DNA of 64,000 bases from the NCBI RefSeq assembly GCF_000613805.1, contig NZ_BAJR01000001.1, forward strand, positions 248,001 through 312,000, read 5' to 3'. The stretch comes from Phocaeicola paurosaccharolyticus JCM 15092 (GTDB taxonomy: Bacteria > Bacteroidota > Bacteroidia > Bacteroidales > Bacteroidaceae). Below are positions 31,605 to 40,887 of this stretch, one piece after another. A program made the position numbers and the translations under genes. Position 1 is the first letter of the stretch. The number at the start of each line of letters is the position of its first letter. Below the pieces are notes generated by a model. It was given only the letters and a program-made list of their open reading frames with translations. It searched no databases and was not told where the DNA came from.

Positions 31605-33416
31605 ATGAAGAAAACTATATTGATAGAAAAAATCATACTGGCGGTTTGTATTGTGTTCTCTATGATCTCATGCGGGACACTGAAGAGCCATAAAGAAACC
31701 TTGCCTGTGCACAAAAATGTGGTTGCATCAGAAAACTTATCTGCTGATGCACAGAGAAGGTATGACTATTTCTATCTCGAAGCGTTACGCTTGAAAGAGA
31801 AAGGTGAATACGATGCTGCATTCGACTTGTTGAATCATTGTGTCAGTATAAACCCAAACGGAGCAGCTTCATTATACGAACTTTTCAGGTTTTACATGTA
31901 TATGAAGCAACCTGAAAATGCAGAAAAAGCATTAAAGAAAGCAGTAAAAATCTCTCCTGACAACTATTGGTATAAGCAAACGCTAGCATCCTACTATCAG
32001 GATAAAGGACTTTTGCCGGAGGCTATTTATGTTTTCGAAGATATGTCTACACAATTTCCTACACGCTTGGAACCGCTTATCTCATTGGTCGATTTATACA
32101 ATAGGACTAAAGATTATGATCAGGTTATCGCAACATTGAACCGTCTTGAGGGCCTTGACGGGAAGTCGGAGCAGATAAGTATGGAGAAGTTCAGGATGTA
32201 TCTCAGTAAAGGAGACGATGTTAAGGCGTTCACAGAGATTGAGAATCTTGCAAAGGAGTATCCATATGATATGAGATATATGACAATCCTTGGAGATGTA
32301 TATCTTAATAATGGAAAGAGCGAAAAGGCTTATGATACCTATATGAAAGTTTTGCAGAAAGAGCCTGGATATGCTCCAGCAATGCTCTCTCTGGCATCTT
32401 ACTACGAGAAACAGGGTAATGACTCACTTTATCAGAATCAGATAGATTCTGTACTTCTTAATGAATCACTGGATAGTAACTCCAAACTTGATATCATGAG
32501 AGGCCTTATAGTTAAATCTGAACAGACAGACAAGGATAGCATAAAGATTGCATCTCTTTTCAACTCTATCTTGATGAAAAAACAGGAAAATGCAGATATT
32601 GCAATGCTCGCTGCTCAATATATGCTTAGCAAGAATATGAATAAGGAGTCGGTACCTATACTCAATATGGTTCTTGAAATTGATCCTGAGAATACTCCTG
32701 CTCGTCTGCAATTGCTTAACTTTGCTCTTAAAGAGGAGAATGCTGAAAAGATTATTGATATATGCAAACGTGCTATAGAGTATACTCCCGAAGTATTGGA
32801 GTACTATTACTATCTGGGATTATCATATCATCAGAAAGAGATGACAGATGAGGCACTTAGTGTTTTCAAAAAAGGCGTGGGCCAGGTTACCTCTAAGAGT
32901 GATAAGAATATAGCGTCAGATTTCTATGCTATAATGGGAGACCTTTATCACGTAAAAGGAATGAATAAGGAGGCTTATGCAGCTTATGACTCTTCTCTGG
33001 TTTATAAAGCTGACAATATAGGTGCTCTTAATAACTATGCATACTATCTGTCGGTGGAGAAAACGAACCTTGACAAGGCAGAAGAGATGAGTTATCGTAC
33101 AGTAAAGGCTGAACCAACTAATGGGACCTATCTTGACACTTATGCATGGATACTATTTGAAAAAGGGAAATATGCTGAAGCAAAGATATATATAGATCAG
33201 GCATTGATTAATGATGGTGATAAAAGTTCTGTAGTAGTTGAACATGCTGGTGACATATATGCCAAGAATGGAGATATAGAAAAAGCAGTTCAATATTGGG
33301 ACAAAGCATATAAATTAGCTCAGGAAGGTGATTCTGATAATGGAAACAAGAGAGAAGTAAAAGAGCTTAACTTGCTTAAAAAGAAAATTGCACAAAAGAA
33401 ATATTTATTACAATGA
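31605..33416 (+). CDS. TPR-repeat lipoprotein
   Basis: A 603-residue protein with a lipoprotein signal peptide (lipobox SMISC, Cys about 22) followed almost entirely by tetratricopeptide repeats, for example ALKKAVKISPDNYWYKQTLA, AYDTYMKVLQKEPGYAPAML and ALSVFKKGVGQV. TPR arrays mediate protein contacts; homologues occur next to DUF4292 and EnvC-like genes in Bacteroidota and are probably envelope assembly factors. It overlaps the next gene by four bases, which indicates coupling. Precise function is unknown. Confidence 0.85.
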   Translation: MKKTILIEKIILAVCIVFSMISCGTLKSHKETLPVHKNVVASENLSADAQRRYDYFYLEALRLKEKGEYDAAFDLLNHCVSINPNGAASLYELFRFYMYMKQPENAEKALKKAVKISPDNYWYKQTLASYYQDKGLLPEAIYVFEDMSTQFPTRLEPLISLVDLYNRTKDYDQVIATLNRLEGLDGKSEQISMEKFRMYLSKGDDVKAFTEIENLAKEYPYDMRYMTILGDVYLNNGKSEKAYDTYMKVLQKEPGYAPAMLSLASYYEKQGNDSLYQNQIDSVLLNESLDSNSKLDIMRGLIVKSEQTDKDSIKIASLFNSILMKKQENADIAMLAAQYMLSKNMNKESVPILNMVLEIDPENTPARLQLLNFALKEENAEKIIDICKRAIEYTPEVLEYYYYLGLSYHQKEMTDEALSVFKKGVGQVTSKSDKNIASDFYAIMGDLYHVKGMNKEAYAAYDSSLVYKADNIGALNNYAYYLSVEKTNLDKAEEMSYRTVKAEPTNGTYLDTYAWILFEKGKYAEAKIYIDQALINDGDKSSVVVEHAGDIYAKNGDIEKAVQYWDKAYKLAQEGDSDNGNKREVKELNLLKKKIAQKKYLLQ

Positions 33417-34246
33417 TGAAAAGGAACTTTATCTATCTATCCCTGTTCATTATGGTTTCTATGGTATCTTCGTGTTCTTCTACAAAGAAGATGACAAAGA
33501 GTGTAACTGTAGGTGAACTAACAGAGAGAGAATATGTAGATAAAATTATAGATAACAGAAATAAGTTTGATGTCATATGGGCAAAATCTGTGTTCACCCT
33601 CATTTTTGATAAGAAAGATCCTATCAGCGTTTCAGGAACAATGAGGATAAAGAGAGGTGAGGTAGTTATGCTTTCCGCTGTTCCTCTGCTCGGTATAGAG
33701 GTGGCAAGAGTAGAAATTACTCCTTCAGGTGTGCTTGTTATTGACCGAATGAAGAAGAGATATGTCAAGGTTTCATATTCAGAACTGAATAGTTATGTAA
33801 AGAAGAGTTTCGACTATAATTCTCTTGAGGCGCTTTTTATAAACTCCATATTTATACCAGGTGCGAATGGCTTATCGACTCATAGCTCTGATAGATACAA
33901 AATATCTAAGGATGCAGACAATGTTACTATACATGTAGATAGTTCAAAAGAACTGAATTATAGCTTTATTACAAGTTCGTCTAGCGGCCGACTTATAGAG
34001 AGTGACATATGCCTTAAGGGTACTCCTTATACCATGAGATGGAAATATGGCAACTTCAGACCTTTGCAGAATAGTGAGTTTCCATCGGTGATGAATGTAA
34101 ACCTAGATGGAGTTAAGAATAAAATTTCTCTTGAAATAGAACTGACAAAGCTAACGAACAATTCTGACTGGACCTATACGACAGATATTCCCAAAAAATA
34201 TGAAAAGGTCGGATTGGATGATATCTTAAAAATTTTTGCTAAATGA
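33413..34246 (+). CDS. DUF4292 lipoprotein
   Basis: A 277-residue lipoprotein (lipobox VSSC, Cys about 21) of the DUF4292 family. The body is predicted beta-rich with repeated segments such as VSGTMRIKRGEVVMLSAVP and GIEVARVEITPSGVLVIDR, reminiscent of LolA/LolB-type lipid-binding half-barrels; that resemblance is my inference. It is sandwiched with four-base overlaps between the TPR lipoprotein and the EnvC-like gene, so the three are probably made together and act at the envelope. Confidence 0.8.
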   Translation: MMKRNFIYLSLFIMVSMVSSCSSTKKMTKSVTVGELTEREYVDKIIDNRNKFDVIWAKSVFTLIFDKKDPISVSGTMRIKRGEVVMLSAVPLLGIEVARVEITPSGVLVIDRMKKRYVKVSYSELNSYVKKSFDYNSLEALFINSIFIPGANGLSTHSSDRYKISKDADNVTIHVDSSKELNYSFITSSSSGRLIESDICLKGTPYTMRWKYGNFRPLQNSEFPSVMNVNLDGVKNKISLEIELTKLTNNSDWTYTTDIPKKYEKVGLDDILKIFAK

Positions 34247-35580
34247 TGAAACGTTTTCTACTCTTATTAATTACATGTCTGTCTGTCTTTTTTGTATCTG
34301 CTCAATCTACAAAGAAGATTAAAGAGTTGGAGTCGCAGAGAAATCAGTTGCGTGAACAGATTGCAAAGTCCGAGACTATATTGAAATCGACTAATAAAGA
34401 TGTCAAGAGTCAGTTGGCTAACCTTGCACTTATAAATGGGCAAATTATAGAGAGGAAGAAATATGTTTATCTTATGGAAGAGAATCTGAAGGAACTAGGA
34501 AATGACCTTTTTAAATTGCAGAAGCAGCTTAATGCTCTTCAAAGGGATTTGAAAGATAAGAAAGATAAATATGAAGCTTCTGTAAAATATCTATATAGGA
34601 ATAAATCTATCCAAGATAAGCTTTTGTTTATTTTATCGGCAGATAACTTCTCACAAACATACCGTAGATTGAGATATGTTAACGAGTATGCCAACTATCA
34701 GCGTGTTCAGGCTAAAGAGATAGAGAAAAGACAAGTTCAGGTAAATGCAAAGAAGGCTGAAGTGGAGAGTGTAAGAGAGGAGAAGTCTAAATTGCTTAGA
34801 CAAGGAGAAGAGGAGAAGGCAAGACTTGAGATTCAGGAGAAGGACAGGCAGGTAATTTTAGGGTCTCTTAAAAAGAAGCAGAATAGCATTCAGGCTGAGA
34901 TAAACAAGAAGAAACGTACAGCTCAGAAACTTAACGCCCAAATTGACAGGCTTATTGAAATTGAGATAGAGAAAGCTAGAAAGAGAGCTGAGGAAGAGGC
35001 TAGAAGGAAGGCAGCAGAGGAGGCTAGGAGAGCTGAGGCATTAAGAGAAAAAGAAAAGGAGAGCAGCAAGAGTACTGCCAAGAAATCGACTAAGTCTGTA
35101 GAAAAGAGAAAAACAGAAAAAGCAAAACCTCTTGAAATTTTCAATATGAACGACAATGACAGACATTTGTCTAGTAATTTTGAAAGGAACAAGGGCATTC
35201 TTCCTGTACCTGTAACCGGACCATATGTGATAGTCAGCCACTATGGTCAGTATGGTGTCGATGGGCTGAAGAATGTAGTACTTGATAACAAGGGAATAGA
35301 TATAAAAGGGCAGAGAGGTGCCAAGGCTAGAGCGATATTTGATGGAGAGGTATCTGCTGTATTCCAATATAATGGATTAAGTAATGTCTTAATCAGACAC
35401 GGACAATATATATCTGTATATTGCAATCTTTCATCTGTATCAGTATCAAGAGGTAATCGTGTCGGAACGCGAGACGTTATTGGTAATATAAGTACTGACT
35501 CATCAGGAAATACCATACTCCATTTCCAGCTCAGAAAAGAGACTTCTAAGCTGAATCCGGAAACTTGGTTAGGCAGATAA
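34243..35580 (+). CDS. EnvC-like murein hydrolase activator with degenerate M23 domain
   Basis: A 445-residue periplasmic protein with a signal peptide (about 1-20), a long coiled coil (about 22-265), an Ala/Glu/Arg-rich linker and a C-terminal LytM/M23 domain. The zinc ligands are not conserved: the usual HxxxD is NKGID in LDNKGIDIKG, and the usual HxH is LHF in ILHFQLRK. EnvC and relatives also lack these ligands and work by activating amidases at the septum. The same role is likely here. The gene ends in the hairpin at 35576-35602. Confidence 0.88.
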   Translation: MMKRFLLLLITCLSVFFVSAQSTKKIKELESQRNQLREQIAKSETILKSTNKDVKSQLANLALINGQIIERKKYVYLMEENLKELGNDLFKLQKQLNALQRDLKDKKDKYEASVKYLYRNKSIQDKLLFILSADNFSQTYRRLRYVNEYANYQRVQAKEIEKRQVQVNAKKAEVESVREEKSKLLRQGEEEKARLEIQEKDRQVILGSLKKKQNSIQAEINKKKRTAQKLNAQIDRLIEIEIEKARKRAEEEARRKAAEEARRAEALREKEKESSKSTAKKSTKSVEKRKTEKAKPLEIFNMNDNDRHLSSNFERNKGILPVPVTGPYVIVSHYGQYGVDGLKNVVLDNKGIDIKGQRGAKARAIFDGEVSAVFQYNGLSNVLIRHGQYISVYCNLSSVSVSRGNRVGTRDVIGNISTDSSGNTILHFQLRKETSKLNPETWLGR

Positions 35581-35602
35581 TCTGGTTTTTAATCAGATTA
35601 TC
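35576..35602. terminator. Hairpin spanning the ends of two convergent genes
   Basis: Perfect 9-bp stem GATAATCTG / CAGATTATC with a T-rich 9-base loop. It covers the last codon of the EnvC-like gene and the stop codon of the M20 gene, so both coding ends contribute to it. Confidence 0.6.
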
Positions 35603-36657
35603 AGTCCATCAAGGATATTTATGTATGTCTCTATACCCGATTCAATCTCATTGAGCATTATGTACTCATCTGCTGTATGAGAACGAGATGACTTTCCTGG
35701 GCCAATCTTTATTGATGGGAATTTCATGAGTGCCTGATCTGAAAGAGTAGGTGAGCCATAAGGTGTCAGCCCTAGTTCTACACATCTCTTTACGAATTGA
35801 TGGTTACCATCAATCTTCGAAGAATTTAGTCGGAATGAACGTGCAGTGACCTCGCTGGTTACATTTCCCTTTATTTTATTGAATAGCTCTTCATTAGACC
35901 AGTTCTCATTACTCCTTATATCTACGACAAAGCTACATGTGTCAGGAATTACATTATGCTGACTTCCTGCATTGATTTGAGTAACGCTCATCTTAACATC
36001 TCCAAGTAATGGGGAGCCATTTCCGAATTTATAATTCTTGAACCAGTTAATATCTTCCATTGCAAGATAGATTGCATTTATTCCCTCCTCGCGAGCTGCA
36101 TGACCAGCTTTTCCTCTTGCTACTACGTCAAGAACCATCAGCCCCTTCTCGGCAACTGCAGGTTGCATCTCAGTAGGTTCTCCTACAATACCTAGGGATA
36201 TAGGAGGTAGTTGAGATATTACGCTCTCAATACCGTCTTTCCCGGAAACCTCTTCTTCGCATGAAGCGAGGAATATAAGATTGTAGTTCTGTCTCTTTTG
36301 AGAGAGGTATCTGTAAACCTGGAAAAGAGAGACTAGACTTGCGCCAGCATCGTTGCTGCCAAGTCCATATAACTTGCCATTCTCCAACTTTGGAGTGAAT
36401 GGATGCTTACGCCATCCATTTACCGGTTTTACAGTATCTATATGTGAGTTTAAAAGGATGGTAGGTTTCTTTAAATCAAAGTCCGGTGCAATACACCAAA
36501 CATTATTGCCTGATCTTCCTGTAAGTATTCCAGCCTCCTCTATATATGTCTGTAAGAAGTCTGCCGCTTTATCTTCTTCACGGCTTAATGAAGGAATTCT
36601 GATTAGCGAACTAAGCAAAGTTATCGCCTCTGATGAGTAATATTCTATATCAACCAT
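35593..36657 (-). CDS. M20 metallopeptidase, ArgE/DapE family deacylase
   Basis: A 354-residue di-zinc hydrolase. Metal-site motifs are NSHIDTVKP (His/Asp), LGSNDAGASLVSL, SCEEEVSGKDG (catalytic Glu) and GEPTEMQP; the dimerisation domain contains GHAAREEGINAIY. In Bacteroides a close relative removes the succinyl group from N-succinyl-L-citrulline in the unusual arginine pathway, and that is the best guess, but DapE-like desuccinylation cannot be excluded. No other arginine genes are adjacent. Its promoter box is at 36678-36685. Confidence 0.8.
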   Translation of the reverse strand: MVDIEYYSSEAITLLSSLIRIPSLSREEDKAADFLQTYIEEAGILTGRSGNNVWCIAPDFDLKKPTILLNSHIDTVKPVNGWRKHPFTPKLENGKLYGLGSNDAGASLVSLFQVYRYLSQKRQNYNLIFLASCEEEVSGKDGIESVISQLPPISLGIVGEPTEMQPAVAEKGLMVLDVVARGKAGHAAREEGINAIYLAMEDINWFKNYKFGNGSPLLGDVKMSVTQINAGSQHNVIPDTCSFVVDIRSNENWSNEELFNKIKGNVTSEVTARSFRLNSSKIDGNHQFVKRCVELGLTPYGSPTLSDQALMKFPSIKIGPGKSSRSHTADEYIMLNEIESGIETYINILDGLII

Positions 36658-36677
36658 AACTATATCTTTTTGTAATA

Positions 36678-36685
36678 CAAAGATA
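36678..36685 (-). promoter_or_regulatory. -7 box of the M20 gene
   Basis: Minus strand TATCTTTG, exact TAnnTTTG match, 20 bases before the ATG at 36657. Confidence 0.55.
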
Positions 36686-36828
36686 CATTATTAGTAAAAT
36701 AAGTTTGTTACTATTCTAATAATAATTAAGTTAATAGTGCAACTACATATTCATTCTAAGCTTGTTAACCCTTTGAGCCGTTGGCTAAATTAATGATATA
36801 ATGTTATGTGTAATTCCAAATTAAACCA

Positions 36829-36836
36829 TACCTTTG
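36829..36836 (+). promoter_or_regulatory. -7 box of the acyl-CoA synthetase
   Basis: TACCTTTG, exact TAnnTTTG match, 22 bases before the ATG at 36859. Confidence 0.6.
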
Positions 36837-36858
36837 CGGCAATTTAAAATGATTTGTA

Positions 36859-38663
36859 ATGAATAAAACACTATTATCAGATCTAATTTACAATCAGTCC
36901 GAGAAATATGGTGAACGTGTTGCACTGAGATTTCGTGATTACTCAACTGAGTCGTGGATCCCTGTGACATGGAATAGTTTCTCTGATTTTGTAAGAAAAG
37001 CAGCCAATTCATTAATACATCTCGGAGTTAAGGAACAAGAAAACATAGGTGTCTTTTCGCAAAATAAGCCAGAATGCCTTTATGTCGATTTCGGAGCTTT
37101 CAGTGATAGGATTGTAACTATACCACTTTATGCAACAAGTTCTGAAACTCAAGTTGAATATATTATTGAAGATTCTTCAATAGAGTATATTTTTGTCGGT
37201 GAACAATTTCAATACGATGTAGCATATGAGGTACTTAAAAAGGACAACGCGCTGAAACATATTATTATATTTGATTCTGAGGTAAGCAAAAAGAGTGATG
37301 ACTTATCATCTATTTATTTTGATGAGTTCGTATCATATGGAAGTGACTTTAAGTATGATGAGGAGGTTGAAAGAAGAATTGCTCAGTCTACTAAAGATGA
37401 CCTAGCAAATATATTATATACTTCAGGAACAACGGGTGAGCCTAAAGGAGTTATGCTTCACCACTCATGCTATGAAGCGGCAGTGCCTGCTCATATTGAG
37501 AGACTTAAAGATATGACAGGTGATGAGGTTGTCATGAATTTCCTTCCATTTACACACGTATTTGAAAAGGCGTGGACATACTATTGTCTTTGCAGAGGTT
37601 GTGAAATGTGTATCAACCTAAAACCGTCGGATATTCAGAGAACAATTAAGGAGATTCGTCCAAATCTGATGTGTAGTGTTCCTAGATTTTGGGAGAAGTA
37701 TATTCAGGTGTTCAAGAGAAGATTAATTCTACTAAAGGTATCGCTAAAGTTATCATGCTTGACGCAATTAAGACTGGAAAGAAATATAACATTGATTATA
37801 AGAGAGCAGGAAAGAAAGCCCCTCTATTTCTTTCAATGAAATATAAACTCTACGATAAGAGCGTCTATACACTTCTGAAGAAAACCATAGGTATTGAAAG
37901 AGGAAGTTTCTTCCCAACTGCAGGAGCTGCTATACCAAATGCTGTTGAGGAGTTTGTTCATTCAGTAGGTATAAACATGATTGCAGGATATGGACTAACT
38001 GAATCTACGGCTACTGTCTCTTGCCAATGGAAAGATGATTATGACATTGGTTCTGTAGGTAAATTAATGCCTAATGTTCAGGTTAAAATTGGCGAGAACG
38101 ATGAAGTCTTGTTGAAGGGTGAGACAATAACAAAAGGTTATTATAAGAAACCTGAGGCTACAAAAAATACTTTTACCGAAGATGGATGGCTCAGAACGGG
38201 AGATTCCGGTTACTTTAAAGATGGTAATTTATATCTTAAAGAGAGAATAAAAGACCTTTTCAAGACGTCTAATGGCAAATATATAGCACCTCAGGCTATT
38301 GAATCAAAGATTGTAGTTGACAGATATGTTGATCAGATAGCAGTGATTGCAGATCAAAGGAAGTTTGTATCAGCACTTATCATACCTGAATATAAACTTG
38401 TTGAAGAGTATGCTAAGAGTAACGGCATCGGATACTCATCAATGGAAGAGTTATTGAATAATCCAAAGATTATCGAACTCTTCACTAAAAGAATAGATGC
38501 TCTTCAGACTGAATTTGCAAGCTATGAGAAGATCAAACGTTTTACTCTTCTTGCCAATCCTTTCAGTATGGAGAGGGGAGAGCTTACAAATACATTAAAG
38601 ATTAAGAGAAATGTTCTTTATACGAACTACTCTAAAGAGATAGACAAGATGTACGAGTGCTAA
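36859..38663 (+). CDS. Long-chain fatty acid--CoA ligase (frameshifted in this sequence)
   Basis: AMP-forming synthetase that activates long-chain fatty acids. The first frame (36859-37839) carries the P-loop ILYTSGTTGEPKGVMLHH and LPFTHVFEKAWTYY and is conserved up to SVPRFWEK. The second frame continues as VYSGVQEKINSTKGIAK and has AGYGLTESTATVSCQW, the hinge GWLRTGDSGYF and the adenylation lysine region DLFKTSNGKYIAPQAIE. One G added after GAAG near 37698 fuses them into about 601 residues, the normal length. A base-deletion error is likely. It stands alone, with a promoter upstream and the terminator at 38682-38725. Confidence 0.9.
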
Positions 38664-38681
38664 AATTCTCGTATCTCTCTG

Positions 38682-38725
38682 CAAAGTGCAATCCGTCAGT
38701 TATTACTAATGCGGGTTGCACTTTG
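38682..38725 (+). terminator. Terminator after the acyl-CoA synthetase
   Basis: CAAAGTGCAA with TTGCACTTTG, extended by CC/GG, then TATTTTATAT. Confidence 0.8.
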
Positions 38726-38801
38726 TATTTTATATATTCTAATTCTTATAAATAGAACTCATAGAGAGTTCTTTATGTTGTAGATAAATAGATTTTGAAC
38801 T

Positions 38802-38809
38802 ATCTTTGT
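38802..38809 (+). promoter_or_regulatory. -7 box of prfB
   Basis: TATCTTTG, exact TAnnTTTG match. Transcription would begin near 38815, which places the true start at 38827 and rules out the upstream codon at 38806. Confidence 0.6.
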
Positions 38810-38826
38810 GCAAAATTAATAAGTCA

Positions 38827-39942
38827 ATGATAACATTAGATCAACTAAAAGATATAAAGGACCGTACAGAGGCTTTGAATAGATATCTGGATATAGATAA
38901 TAAGCTTATCCAGGTTGAAGAGGAACAGCTTCGCACTCAGGCTCCTGGTTTCTGGGATGATGCAAAAACAGCTGAAGCTCAGATGAAAAAGGTTAAGGAT
39001 CTTCAGAAATGGATAGATGGATATAAGATTGTTAAGACATTATCTGATGAACTTGATCTGGCATTTGATTTTTTTAAAAATGAACTTGTTACAGAACAGG
39101 AGATTGATGAAACCTACGCTAAAGCTATAGAGGCAGTAGAATCTCTAGAGCTAAAAAATATGCTTCGTCAGGAGGCAGACCAAATGGATTGTATTCTTAA
39201 AATCAATTCAGGGGCTGGTGGTACAGAAAGTCAAGACTGGGCTTCTATGCTTATGAGGATGTATATGCGTTGGGGTGAGACTAATAAGTGTAAGGTAAGT
39301 ATTTCTAATATTCAGGATGGTGATGAGGCTGGAATCAAGACTGTAACATTACAGATTGAGGGAGGTTTCGCTTACGGATACCTTAAAGGTGAGAATGGAG
39401 TTCACAGGCTTGTTAGAGTATCTCCTTATAATGCTCAGGGAAAACGAATGACCTCTTTTGCTTCGGTATTTGTTACTCCTCTTATTGACGACAGCATTGA
39501 GGTTAATATCGAGCCTGCTCGTATCTCATGGGATACTTTCCGATCTGGTGGAGCCGGTGGTCAGAACGTCAATAAAGTGGAATCGGGAGTTCGTTTGAGA
39601 TATCAATATAAAGATCCATATTCTGGTGCTGAAGAAGAGATTTTGATTGAGAATACAGAGACTCGTGATCAGCCAAAGAATAAGGAGAATGCAATGCGTC
39701 AGTTGCGATCAATATTATATGATAAAGAGATGCAACACAGGATGGAGGAGCAGGCAAAAGTAGAAGCTAATAAGAAGAAAATTGAATGGGGATCTCAGAT
39801 AAGGAGTTATGTCTTTGATGATAGAAGAGTGAAGGATCATAGGACCAATTACCAGACATCTGATGTTAATGGAGTTATGGATGGAAAGATTGACGGGTTC
39901 ATTAAAGCATACCTTATGGAGTTCTCAGACGCAGAGATTTAA
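38827..39942 (+). CDS. prfB: Peptide chain release factor 2
   Basis: RF2 reads UGA and UAA and triggers peptide release. The ATG at 38827 (MITLDQLKDIKDRTEAL) is used. The catalytic motif is GGQ in RSGGAGGQNVNKVESGV. The stop-recognition tripeptide position reads SPY (RLVRVSPYNAQGKRM) instead of the E. coli SPF. The frame is continuous through the region where many prfB genes carry an in-frame UGA and programmed frameshift, so no autoregulatory frameshift is present. The protein has 371 residues. The small membrane-protein gene follows 78 bases later with its own promoter. Confidence 0.96.
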   Translation: MITLDQLKDIKDRTEALNRYLDIDNKLIQVEEEQLRTQAPGFWDDAKTAEAQMKKVKDLQKWIDGYKIVKTLSDELDLAFDFFKNELVTEQEIDETYAKAIEAVESLELKNMLRQEADQMDCILKINSGAGGTESQDWASMLMRMYMRWGETNKCKVSISNIQDGDEAGIKTVTLQIEGGFAYGYLKGENGVHRLVRVSPYNAQGKRMTSFASVFVTPLIDDSIEVNIEPARISWDTFRSGGAGGQNVNKVESGVRLRYQYKDPYSGAEEEILIENTETRDQPKNKENAMRQLRSILYDKEMQHRMEEQAKVEANKKKIEWGSQIRSYVFDDRRVKDHRTNYQTSDVNGVMDGKIDGFIKAYLMEFSDAEI

Positions 39943-39982
39943 AATTATTCTATTTTTGGTTTTATTTGTTGTTTTTAATATG

Positions 39983-39990
39983 TATATTTG
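39983..39990 (+). promoter_or_regulatory. -7 box of the 43-residue membrane protein
   Basis: TATATTTG, exact TAnnTTTG match, 30 bases before the ATG at 40021. Confidence 0.5.
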
Positions 39991-40020
39991 AGATACACTA
40001 TAAATCTTAATACAATACAT

Positions 40021-40152
40021 ATGGGAAAGAGAAACAGAGAAGCATATGCTAAACGGCAAGAAGTGAAAGCCAATAATATTATTAAGGGAATTTTTGTATC
40101 TTTGATAGTATTAGCTCTTGTATCAATGGTTTTCTTTGCAGTAAATGCTTAA
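40021..40152 (+). CDS. Small membrane protein, 43 residues
   Basis: ATG at 40021 opens a 43-codon frame. The product has a basic cytoplasmic start (MGKRNREAYAKRQEVKAN) and one transmembrane helix (GIFVSLIVLALVSMVFFAV). It has its own -7 box and lies between prfB and the CYTH gene. The charge and hydrophobicity layout look like a real protein rather than chance. I believe similar small proteins occur near prfB in other Bacteroides genomes, but cannot verify it. Function unknown. Confidence 0.65.
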   Translation: MGKRNREAYAKRQEVKANNIIKGIFVSLIVLALVSMVFFAVNA

Positions 40153-40217
40153 AAGAGAATTGCTAATTTGAAGTCTTGTACAAACTAATGTATGAGACTT
40201 TTTTTATCCATCATAAT

Positions 40218-40694
40218 ATGGCTTTAGAGATAGAAAGAAAGTTTCTTGTAGTTGATGATAGCTTTAAAATAGAGAGCTATGAATCTGCTCATATAGTTCA
40301 AGGCTATATATGCCGTGAGCCTGGAAAGAGTGTTAGAATAAGAATAAGTGATAATAGAGGTTATATCACTATTAAAGGGAAATCTTCTGACAACGGGCTA
40401 AGCAGATTTGAGTGGGAAAAAGAGATTTCATTGAATGATGCAAATGAACTTATCAAATTATGTCCAGGAGGAGTTATTGATAAGATTCGATATAAGGTTA
40501 AAAGTGGTGACCATATATTCGAAATAGATGAGTTTTTTGGTGATAATATAGGTCTTGTGGTTGCTGAAGTTGAACTAAGGTCAATAAGCGATGTCGTTAT
40601 AATGCCCCATTTCATCGGAAAAGAGGTTACGGGAGATATAAGGTATTATAATTCAAATCTTCTGAATAACCCATATATAAGTTGGTCTAAATAA
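40218..40694 (+). CDS. CYTH-domain triphosphate tunnel metalloenzyme
   Basis: A 158-residue CYTH protein. It begins MALEIERKFLV, the ExExK metal and phosphate signature, which also fixes the start at 40218 rather than 14 codons upstream. Other tunnel residues are seen in KSVRIRISD, GYITIKGKS, FEWEKEI and VVAEVEL. Bacterial single-domain members hydrolyse inorganic triphosphate or related compounds; the substrate here is not known. Confidence 0.9.
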   Translation: MALEIERKFLVVDDSFKIESYESAHIVQGYICREPGKSVRIRISDNRGYITIKGKSSDNGLSRFEWEKEISLNDANELIKLCPGGVIDKIRYKVKSGDHIFEIDEFFGDNIGLVVAEVELRSISDVVIMPHFIGKEVTGDIRYYNSNLLNNPYISWSK

Positions 40695-40820
40695 TTATTA
40701 GTAGATTTGTTCAAACTGAAGAGGGGCATAAACTAATAGTCTATGGGGTAAAAACTGTTATTTATTAGTTATTACTCCTTTTTGTATCTATAATAGAATC
40801 ATAATTTCATTCAATCTGCA

Positions 40821-40828
40821 TACATTTG
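40821..40828 (+). promoter_or_regulatory. -7 box of the ECF sigma factor
   Basis: TACATTTG matches TAnnTTTG, 59 bases before the ATG at 40888. Confidence 0.45.
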
Positions 40829-40887
40829 TTACATGCAAAATCGCAATGAATTAAAACATTACTAAACTAACTTAATTAAACTCTATT

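Noticed and set aside
34243-35580. Active M23 endopeptidase
   Set aside because: Both zinc-binding signatures are changed (N for H, L for H), so catalysis is unlikely.
40731-40770. Terminator after the CYTH gene
   Set aside because: AACTAATA and TATTAGTT are AT-only arms with a 24-base loop, too weak to call.
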